DNA of 64,000 bases, from the NCBI RefSeq assembly GCF_017883985.1, contig NZ_PRDG01000001.1, forward strand, positions 197,764-261,763. The letters run 5' to 3'. The notes under the pieces were generated by a model. It saw only the letters and a list, made by a program, of their open reading frames with translations, was not told the DNA's origin and made no database searches. This document shows, one piece after another, positions 57,882-64,000 of the stretch. Numbering within the stretch: the stretch's first letter is position 1; each line of letters starts with the position of its first letter. The DNA is from Streptococcus oricebi (GTDB lineage Bacteria; Bacillota; Bacilli; Lactobacillales; Streptococcaceae). The position numbers and the translations under genes are program-made.

Positions 57882-57882
57882 T

Positions 57883-58692
57883 ATGTCTATCAAACTCGTA
57901 GCCGTCGATATTGACGGTACCCTTTTAAACAACCAAAAAGAAATCACCCCCCAAGTTTTTGAGGCCGTTCAAGAAGCCAAGGCGGCCGGCGTCAAGATTG
58001 TTATTGCAACTGGCCGCCCTATTGCTGGAGTAGAGCAACTCCTAGCTGAGCTCAAGCTCAATCAAGAAGGAAACTATGTCATCACCTTTAACGGAGGTCT
58101 AGTCCAAGATACAGCCACTGGCCAAGAGTTAATCAAGGAAACGCTTAGCTATGAGGATTATCTTGACCTAGAGTTCCTCAGTCGCAAGCTCCAAGTCCAC
58201 ATGCATGCCATCACCAAGGACGGGATTTATACAGCCAATCGCGATATCGGCAAGTACACCATCTACGAGTCCAACCTGGTTAATATGCCGGTCTTTTATC
58301 GGACTCCAGAAGAAATGGCAGACAAGGAAATTGTCAAGGTCATGTTTATCGATGAGCCTGATATTTTGGACGCTGCCATTGCTAAGCTCCCTGCCGAATT
58401 GCAGGAAAAGTACACCTTGGTCAAGTCTGCCCCCTTCTATTTGGAAGTCGTTAAAAAGTCTGTCCACAAGGGAGCTGCCGTCCTTCATTTGGCTGAAAAA
58501 TTGGGCCTTTCTATCGAGGAAACTATGGCCATCGGAGACGAGGAAAATGATCGGGCCATGCTCGAAGTTGTCGGCAACCCTGTCGTCATGGAAAATGGAC
58601 GGGAAGAGCTCAAAAAGATTGCCAAATATATCACCAAGTCCAATGATGAATCTGGTGTGGCACATGCTATTAGAGAGTGGGTATTAAAATAA
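57883..58692 (+). CDS. Cof-type HAD sugar-phosphate phosphatase (YidA-like)
   Basis: A 269-residue class IIB HAD phosphatase. Motif I is VAVDIDGTLLN with D9/D11, motif II VIATGRP, motif III SVHKGAAV and motif IV AIGDEENDRAMLE. The large C2-type cap lies between motifs II and III. Relatives dephosphorylate sugar phosphates or flavin nucleotides. GGAG precedes the ATG at 57883, one base after the HD gene's stop. The gene just upstream of murM in streptococci is commonly of this type. The stop codon overlaps the murM start. Confidence 0.92.
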   Translation: MSIKLVAVDIDGTLLNNQKEITPQVFEAVQEAKAAGVKIVIATGRPIAGVEQLLAELKLNQEGNYVITFNGGLVQDTATGQELIKETLSYEDYLDLEFLSRKLQVHMHAITKDGIYTANRDIGKYTIYESNLVNMPVFYRTPEEMADKEIVKVMFIDEPDILDAAIAKLPAELQEKYTLVKSAPFYLEVVKKSVHKGAAVLHLAEKLGLSIEETMAIGDEENDRAMLEVVGNPVVMENGREELKKIAKYITKSNDESGVAHAIREWVLK

Positions 58693-59906
58693 TGTATAGC
58701 TATAAAATTGGAATTTCCGCCCAGGAACATGATGCCTTTGTCACCAACCATAGCCAGGCCAATCTCCTTCAAAGTTCTGCCTGGGCCAAGATTAAGGATA
58801 ATTGGGCCAATGAACGAATTGGCTTTTATCAAGATTCCCAGCTGGTAGCTACTGCTAGTATCCTTATCAAACCGCTCCCGCTCGGCTTTTCTATGCTCTA
58901 TATCCCGCGAGGACCGATTATGGACTATAGTCAGCCCGACCTAGTTCGCTTTGTCCTGACTAGTCTGAAAAGCTTTGCCAAAAAGAAAAGGGCCCTCTTT
59001 GTCAAATTTGACCCCCTCCTCTTTCTCAAGCAGGGTCTAGTCGGCCAAGAAAGTCCGGACCAAGCTGAAACCTTGGCGGCCATTGACTCTCTTAGCAAGG
59101 CTGGAGCCGTCTGGGTCGGCCGCACCCAGCTCCTAGACGAGACGATTCAGCCCCGCTTTCAGGCCAATATCTACCGAGAAGATTTTAGCTTGGAGCAGCT
59201 ATCAAAAAGTACCCGCCAGGCCATTCGGACCGCCCGCAACAAGGGTATTGAAATCCAGTTCGGCCAGACTGAATTGCTGGACGATTTCTCCAAACTCATG
59301 AAGAAAACCGAGGCTAGAAAAAGCATCTCTCTTCGAGGCAAGGACTACTACCAAAAACTTCTCGCTACCTATCCTGACCAGTCTTATATCACCCTATCCA
59401 GTCTCAACCTTGAGGAGCGCCTCAAGGAGTTAGAAAAGCAGGTAGACAAGCTAGAAAAAGAAGCTCAGAAATTTACTGACAAGACCAAGCCAGGCAAGAT
59501 TGAAAACAATCGCCAGGAAAGCAAGCGCTTGGCCGAAGAAATCAGCTTCCTAGAAGAAAAAATTCAGGCCGGCGCAAAAAAGGTCCCTCTGGCAGCTAGT
59601 TTGGTACTAGAATACGGGGGAACTTCTGAAAATATCTATGCCGGTATGGACGAGGACTACCGACGCTACCAGCCGGCTATTATCACCTGGTATGAGACCG
59701 CCCAGCATGCCTTTGAACGCCAGGCCCGCTGGCAAAATATGGGAGGCATTGAAAACAACCTAGATGGCGGCCTCTACCATTTCAAGTCCAAGTTTAATCC
59801 TCGGATTGAAGAGTTTGTCGGCGAATTTAATCTACCGACTAGCCCCCTCTACTACCTATCCAATCTTGCTTATAGCCTCCGCAAGAAACTCCGCAGCAAG
59901 CACTAA
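58692..59906 (+). CDS. murM: tRNA-dependent lipid II aminoacyl ligase MurM
   Basis: A 404-residue FemX/FemAB-family ligase. Two GNAT-like domains are interrupted by a coiled-coil arm (about 235-305, ERLKELEKQVDKLEKEAQKF and ESKRLAEEISFLEEKIQ). SSAWAKIKDNW and IPRGPIMDYS at the N terminus and LEYGGTSENIYAGMDEDYRRY and NMGGIENNLDGGLYHFKSKFNPRIEEFVGEF near the end are family features. It adds the first residue (Ala or Ser from tRNA) to the lysine of lipid II. Its ATG shares the final A of the preceding stop and lacks a strong Shine-Dalgarno, so translation depends on coupling. Assignment to MurM rests on order and similarity. Confidence 0.9.
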   Translation: MYSYKIGISAQEHDAFVTNHSQANLLQSSAWAKIKDNWANERIGFYQDSQLVATASILIKPLPLGFSMLYIPRGPIMDYSQPDLVRFVLTSLKSFAKKKRALFVKFDPLLFLKQGLVGQESPDQAETLAAIDSLSKAGAVWVGRTQLLDETIQPRFQANIYREDFSLEQLSKSTRQAIRTARNKGIEIQFGQTELLDDFSKLMKKTEARKSISLRGKDYYQKLLATYPDQSYITLSSLNLEERLKELEKQVDKLEKEAQKFTDKTKPGKIENNRQESKRLAEEISFLEEKIQAGAKKVPLAASLVLEYGGTSENIYAGMDEDYRRYQPAIITWYETAQHAFERQARWQNMGGIENNLDGGLYHFKSKFNPRIEEFVGEFNLPTSPLYYLSNLAYSLRKKLRSKH

Positions 59907-59925
59907 GTTTTAAGAAAGGAACAGC

Positions 59926-61158
59926 ATGACCTTCAAACTGATTAGTCGTGAAGAATTTCTGGAACACAGCCAAACCTGTGCCCAGCGCTCTTTTATGCAG
60001 ACAGCTGAAATGGAAAAACTCCTCAGCAAGCGAGGTTTTACTTGCCACTACTTAGGCTATAGCGACCAGGACCAGCTCGTCCTCTCTGCCCTACTTTATA
60101 GCCTGCCCATGACCGGTGGCCTCCACATGGAAATCAACTGCGGCCCCGTCACAAGCGACCCCAAATACCTGGCCCCCTTCTACCAAGCCCTCAAAGACTA
60201 TGCCTATAAGCAAGGGGCCCTGGAGTTAATCGTCAAGCCCTATGAAAGCTACCAAACCTTTGATAGCGAAGGACAAGCGCTCAGTCCCGAAAGAAAGGAC
60301 CTGATTAAATACTTGACCGACTTGGGTTATGAATTTGACGGTCTCCAAACTGGCTATCCTGGAGGGGAGCCCGACTGGCACTATGTCAAGGATTTGAGTG
60401 GCCTCACACCAGAAAAACTCCTCAATTCCTTCAGCAAAAAGGGCAAGCCCTTGGTCAAGAAAGCCAAGACTTTTGGTATCCAGTTAAAACGACTCAAGAG
60501 AGAGGAACTGGGCATTTTCAAGGAAATTACTTCCGCCACCTCCAATCGTAGAGAATACAGCGATAAATCGCTAGACTACTACCAAGACTTCTATGACAGC
60601 TTTGGTTCAGAAGCCGACTTTATGGTGGCCAGCCTCAATTTCCCTGCCTATCTCCAGCACCTAGAAGAAAGCCAAGCCAAGCTCCAAGAAAAAATAAGGA
60701 AATTAGAAGCTGATTTGGAAAAAAATCCCCAGTCGGAAAAGAAACAAAACCAACTTAGGGAACTGACTAGCCAAAACCAGACCTTTGAGACCCGCAAGGC
60801 CGAGGCTCAAGACTTTATCGACAAATACGGGGATAAGGACCAGGTCCTAGCAGCCAGCCTCTTTGTCTACACACCCCAAGAGGCTACCTACCTCTTTAGC
60901 GGCTCCTATCCCGAATTTAATAAATTCTATGCACCAGCCCTCCTGCAAGAGTATGTCATGACCCAAGCTCTCAAAAGAGGGATCCCCTTTTATAACTTCC
61001 TAGGAATTATGGGAGTCTTTGACGGAAGCGACGGAGTTCTTCGCTTTAAGCAAAACTTTAATGGCTACATCCAGCGCAAGATGGGAACCTTCCGCTACTA
61101 TCCAAAACCCTGGAAATTTAAAATCCTAAAGGCCCTGAAAAAAATATTGGGCAGATAA
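59926..61158 (+). CDS. murN: tRNA-dependent lipid II aminoacyl ligase MurN
   Basis: A 410-residue FemX-family paralogue of the preceding gene. QTAEMEKLLSKRGFTCHYLGY and GGLHMEINCGPVTSDP at the N terminus are followed by the coiled-coil arm (about 240-295, SQAKLQEKIRKLEADLEKN). YLFSGSYPEFNKFYAPALLQEYVMTQALKRGIPFYNFLGI and DGVLRFKQNFNGYIQRKMGTF lie near the end. It adds the second residue (Ala) of the dipeptide bridge, which influences beta-lactam tolerance. AGAAAGGAAC precedes the ATG, 19 nt after murM. Two hairpins follow. Confidence 0.9.
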   Translation: MTFKLISREEFLEHSQTCAQRSFMQTAEMEKLLSKRGFTCHYLGYSDQDQLVLSALLYSLPMTGGLHMEINCGPVTSDPKYLAPFYQALKDYAYKQGALELIVKPYESYQTFDSEGQALSPERKDLIKYLTDLGYEFDGLQTGYPGGEPDWHYVKDLSGLTPEKLLNSFSKKGKPLVKKAKTFGIQLKRLKREELGIFKEITSATSNRREYSDKSLDYYQDFYDSFGSEADFMVASLNFPAYLQHLEESQAKLQEKIRKLEADLEKNPQSEKKQNQLRELTSQNQTFETRKAEAQDFIDKYGDKDQVLAASLFVYTPQEATYLFSGSYPEFNKFYAPALLQEYVMTQALKRGIPFYNFLGIMGVFDGSDGVLRFKQNFNGYIQRKMGTFRYYPKPWKFKILKALKKILGR

Positions 61159-61214
61159 AAGGCAGGATAGAAGCCAGACTAGTTTCCAAAAGTGGCCTGC
61201 TACTATGTCATTGG

Positions 61215-61248
61215 CCCCAGAAGTTGGACTTTTTGTCCAACTTTTGGG
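61215..61248. terminator. Hairpin behind murN
   Basis: AAGTTGGAC and GTCCAACTT pair perfectly over five T, extended by CCC/GGG outside. It lies about 60 bases after the murN stop, with only short T-tracts. It may assist the terminator at 61273. Confidence 0.5.
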
Positions 61249-61272
61249 AGCAGAACATTATCCATATCTATT

Positions 61273-61306
61273 AGAGGTTAGAGACCCTTGTCTCGACCTC
61301 TTTTTT
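61273..61306 (+). terminator. Terminator of the HD-cof-murMN operon
   Basis: AGAGGTTAGAGAC and GTCTCGACCTCT form a 12-base stem with a four-base loop, followed by TTTTTT. It is one of the cleanest members of the recurring GAGG..GAGAC family. Confidence 0.8.
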
Positions 61307-61377
61307 ATAGCAAAAACCAAGAATTTCAAAACTTTTACCCAGACCTTCCTGGCTTGATTAAGCAACTTCCTAGCTAC

Positions 61378-62448
61378 TTATCCTTTTTTCTGGGCTTGAC
61401 CTTGGTCCAGCCAGACATAACGATTACCAATCTTCAGATAGATAGCATTTGTCGCCTGGTCTAGCCCCAGGACCTCGTAAGTTCCGGGTAGGGTGAAATA
61501 ATCCCCCGGCTGCAAAACTTGGTCTCCAGAAATCTGACCTTGACTATCCGTTTCTAATAAAGGGCCGGGATCGAGAACATTTAAGGTAGTTGGCTGTCCT
61601 CCAGCTAAAGCATGACTAGTCACTCCTCCTAGTAAATGACTGCTTACCTGGTAAACTTCTGGAAAAGCGACCCGGTCTCCAATCCTAAATTCTTCTTTCC
61701 CTGCCGTTGCCGAATCTCCGATGGCTATATAGCGCCGCTGCCCACTAGTAGCAATATAGGAAATCCATTCCTGCCCTTCCCTCGTCAAAACTTGGTCATA
61801 GACCACCTGGTCCCCAGCCTGATAGACAGCCAATTCTGGACTGGCCAGACTAGGATTAGCTCGAACAGGACTCCTCTGACTAAATTGATAGTGTCCCTGA
61901 CTAGCTAGGCCAGACAAACTAGCTAGAGGGGCTCCCGCCTCTTCTCCAGCTACCAAATCCCGAAAATGAATAAAACCAGATACTAAAGTCTTGGGAACCC
62001 TGCGCCGATGATAGAGGTGGGGCCCCTGGCCAGCATTATAATTATATTCTTCCAGTTCTACCTCATCCCCTCTAACCTCAGCCACCCAGGCAACATGGCC
62101 CATACTCCCCGCATAGCCGACAAAGGAGTCAAACCAGGCCACACTCCCAACTGCTGGATTTTTATCCACCTGATAACCCCCACCAGCAGCTATTCTCCCC
62201 CAGGTATGGGCATTCCCATAGCCTAAAGGCAGGTCAAAATGATTGCTAGAACTCAAGCGAAAGGCCACAAAAGAGGTGCATTCCCGATTATACATATTCC
62301 AGGAATCAACCAGACTATCCGCTGGAGCTTGACGCCAAAGCAAGGGATAATCATCACCTAAAACCGCCGCTTCTAAAAAAGACGTACTAATCACAGTCGT
62401 CCCCACAAGCAGGCTCCCTCCCACTAGCAATTTCTTAAAAATTTTCAT
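61378..62448 (-). CDS. Secreted CHAP-domain wall hydrolase with SH3-like domains
   Basis: 356 residues. A signal peptide (MKIFKKLLVGGSLLVGTTVISTSFLEA, about 1-29) is followed by a CHAP domain (about 38-150). Its catalytic Cys is in MYNRECTSFVAFRL, the His in GSMGHVAWVAEV and the third residue in ELEEYNYN. Two bacterial SH3-like units follow (about 175-255, with FSQRSPVRANPSLASPELAVYQAGDQVVYDQVLTREGQEWISY, and about 258-350). Such proteins cut peptide or amide bonds of peptidoglycan during growth or separation. The ATG at 62448 has GGAAAGGAG upstream. Confidence 0.9.
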   Translation of the reverse strand: MKIFKKLLVGGSLLVGTTVISTSFLEAAVLGDDYPLLWRQAPADSLVDSWNMYNRECTSFVAFRLSSSNHFDLPLGYGNAHTWGRIAAGGGYQVDKNPAVGSVAWFDSFVGYAGSMGHVAWVAEVRGDEVELEEYNYNAGQGPHLYHRRRVPKTLVSGFIHFRDLVAGEEAGAPLASLSGLASQGHYQFSQRSPVRANPSLASPELAVYQAGDQVVYDQVLTREGQEWISYIATSGQRRYIAIGDSATAGKEEFRIGDRVAFPEVYQVSSHLLGGVTSHALAGGQPTTLNVLDPGPLLETDSQGQISGDQVLQPGDYFTLPGTYEVLGLDQATNAIYLKIGNRYVWLDQGQAQKKG

Positions 62449-62521
62449 AGAACTCCTTTCCTCTACCAAGTTCGGTCTGTCTTTCCTTATCTATTCGCAA
62501 AAGGAGCCTAAAAAAATAAAA

Positions 62522-62550
62522 AGAGGCGGAGACAAAAGTCTCCAACCTCT
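62522..62550 (-). terminator. Terminator of the Bsp-like CHAP gene
   Basis: On the minus strand AGAGGTTGGAGAC pairs with GTCTCCGCCTCT over a short TTTT loop and is followed by TTTTTATTTTTTT. It is another member of the recurring hairpin family. Confidence 0.8.
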
Positions 62551-62652
62551 ATAAACTATGGGGAAGAGCCTAAATCTGCTAGACTTGAGATTGTTCATCA
62601 ACCTTGCAAGGCTTTGATTTATCCCCTGATTTTTGTAACTATAATGACTATT

Positions 62653-64000
62653 CTATTGGTAGCGTGGACTAGCAAAACCGCGAATATTTCCATGACCAAT
62701 ACGGTAGGTATTGCGCTTCACTTCATTGCGACTATTTCCTTCAATGGTATGAATGATACCATTTTCCACCTTCTCAACAATTCCGATATGGTCGGCCCAA
62801 CCATTATTTTGTTGAGTATTTTGGTCCCAGTTAAAGGTAATGATATCACCAGCCTGAGGAGTTGCATTTCCGTCTTCATTCCAGATACCTAGATGTTTGA
62901 AAATCTGGATATGACGCTCAACCCCGCACTCACGACCAATCAGATGACTCAGACCTTGACGTTGGAAAACAACCGTTGTAAAGACATCGCACCAGTCATC
63001 AGAATATTTAACCGCATAACCAACCGGTAAAGGCTTGACACTATTATAATCATTAACCAGTTGATGATGCTCAGCAGTTCCGCCTCGAACTCCTACCAGA
63101 GCTGCAGCAGATTGGATAAGGCGATCTCTTTGATTTAATTGAGGAGTAAGATGATAACTACCAGCATTATAGCCTTCTACGCTATTATCTAAGTAAGTGA
63201 CATAAATATGTGTTGTATAATCACCAGAAGCAAAATTATGATTAGCCGCATCAATAAGCAATTCTGCATGGTTAGCACCTTTTGGCGGAGCCGTATACCA
63301 GGATAGATTTTTCTGATTAGCCTCTGACCAGACAGCAACCTTAACTTCTTTAATGCTCTTACCGGGTGCTGCTTGGTCTACGACAATTTTGTAGGTCCCT
63401 TTATTCTGATTAACGTCAACTGCTCTTACAGATAACTTAGAAGAGCTAGGTTTTACTTCTGCATTTGTTGAACCTATTCCCACTTGTTCTCCATTATTTT
63501 GCATATAGTAAACATGAACATGATAGTTTCCAGTTGAGTTCTTATGCTCACTTGCTCTAACAGTCAGACGATAGTTGCCATCGACTTGCTTATGTGCCTT
63601 ATGCCAAACTAGGTCATCTTGACCATTCTCACTAGACCAAACAGGAACTAAGACTTCCTTAATCCCCTTAGGACTATAAGTATCGCTAATCACTACATCA
63701 AAACTGCTCGTTTGAGCATTATTATTTTGAATGCTAACTTTTCCTCTTGGACGATCTCCCTTACCTATATCAACCTTTGCAACAGTGGATGCTATTCCTA
63801 CTTGTTCTCCATTATTTTGCATATAGTAAACATGAACATGATAATTTCCAGTTGAGTTCTTATGCTCACTTGCCCTAACAGTCAGACGATAGTTGCCATC
63901 GACTTGCTTATGTGCCTTATGCCAAACTAGGTCATCTTGACCATTCTCACTAGACCAAACAGGAACTAAGACTTCCTTAATCCCCTTAGGACTATAAGCA
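62653..64000 (-). CDS. Surface/secreted protein with GBS-Bsp-like repeats and C-terminal CHAP domain (5' truncated)
   Basis: The frame is open to the window edge, so the true start lies beyond 64000; 448 codons are visible. At least three GBS-Bsp-like repeats are present. Two are nearly identical (with VPVWSSENGQDDLVWHKAH and YRLTVRASEHKNSTGNYHVHVYYMQ) and one is divergent (VAVWSEANQKNLSWYTAPP). The C-terminal CHAP/NlpC-like domain (last 150 residues) has the catalytic Cys in SDDWCDVFTTVVF, the His in GWADHIGIVE and the acid or amide in HTIEGNSRNEV. Bsp-type proteins influence streptococcal cell shape and wall turnover. The role here is inferred. Confidence 0.88.
   Translation of the reverse strand, partial: AYSPKGIKEVLVPVWSSENGQDDLVWHKAHKQVDGNYRLTVRASEHKNSTGNYHVHVYYMQNNGEQVGIASTVAKVDIGKGDRPRGKVSIQNNNAQTSSFDVVISDTYSPKGIKEVLVPVWSSENGQDDLVWHKAHKQVDGNYRLTVRASEHKNSTGNYHVHVYYMQNNGEQVGIGSTNAEVKPSSSKLSVRAVDVNQNKGTYKIVVDQAAPGKSIKEVKVAVWSEANQKNLSWYTAPPKGANHAELLIDAANHNFASGDYTTHIYVTYLDNSVEGYNAGSYHLTPQLNQRDRLIQSAAALVGVRGGTAEHHQLVNDYNSVKPLPVGYAVKYSDDWCDVFTTVVFQRQGLSHLIGRECGVERHIQIFKHLGIWNEDGNATPQAGDIITFNWDQNTQQNNGWADHIGIVEKVENGIIHTIEGNSRNEVKRNTYRIGHGNIRGFASPRYQ
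63482..64000 (-). repeat. Near-identical 318-bp tandem coding repeat (two copies)
   Basis: The segment 63482-63682 recurs at 63800-64000 with only about three base differences, an offset of 318 bp or 106 codons, in frame. The intervening linker is less conserved. The array probably continues beyond the window. Confidence 0.9.

Overview
The window comes from a Streptococcus chromosome. The evidence is the combination of streptococcal genes present: a giant serine-rich repeat (SRR) LPXTG adhesin, a PavA/RqcH protein, EzrA, FtsE-FtsX behind a frameshifted prfB, MurT-GatD, CdaA-CdaR-GlmM, the MurM/MurN branching ligases and CHAP/SH3b wall hydrolases. The species cannot be fixed from the sequence alone. 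Base composition is moderately low GC, and no rRNA, tRNA, prophage, insertion sequence or CRISPR array was seen.

Layout. 1-8812: the start of a glycosyltransferase and a roughly 2827-residue SRR adhesin whose binding region carries a YTRY motif typical of sialoglycan-binding Siglec-like domains. 9117-10427: a T-box-controlled TrpX-type binding protein without its transporter partners. 10543-15708: rqcH, alsD, a TPR protein and an AI-2E-family permease. 15929-21962: a two-component system and a lipoprotein/MacA/ATPase/MacB export operon, separated by an array of hairpin repeats. 22139-30475: a 6-phosphogluconolactonase-type lactonase, a TraX-like membrane protein, an HxlR regulator divergent from a nitroreductase, a SnoaL-like protein, enolase with a CcpA site, YueI, a small membrane protein, glycerate kinase and SerB. 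30643-37464: ezrA, gyrB, a HAD protein, a frameshifted membrane gene, a DJ-1 protein and rodA. 37477-38243: a second hairpin-repeat array. 38244-46803: a YeiH-type permease, the cdaA-cdaR-glmM operon, murT-gatD and an ABC-F ATPase. 46897-53804: dinG, a metallo-beta-lactamase-fold hydrolase, an alpha/beta hydrolase, and prfB-ftsE-ftsX. 54109-61158: a metallophosphoesterase, DUF2785 and DUF1934 proteins, then HD hydrolase-Cof phosphatase-murM-murN. 61378-64000: two secreted CHAP proteins, the second with GBS-Bsp-like repeats and running off the window.

Functional themes. Much of the window builds or remodels the envelope: GlmM (precursor), RodA (elongation), MurT/GatD (lipid II amidation), MurM/MurN (branching), EzrA and FtsEX (division) and CHAP hydrolases. 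The adhesin decorates this wall. CdaA/CdaR makes c-di-AMP next to GlmM.

The least explained feature is a family of roughly 112-bp modular repeats forming two head-to-tail arrays (17955-18400 and 37477-38243). Each unit has invariant outer ends and inner arms that change in a compensatory way, so a hairpin is conserved while its sequence is not. Both arrays fill a gap between co-directional genes and abut the Shine-Dalgarno sequence of the downstream gene. A second recurring theme is a set of extended -10 promoters lying only 6-9 nt before a start codon, which predicts leaderless or nearly leaderless mRNAs.
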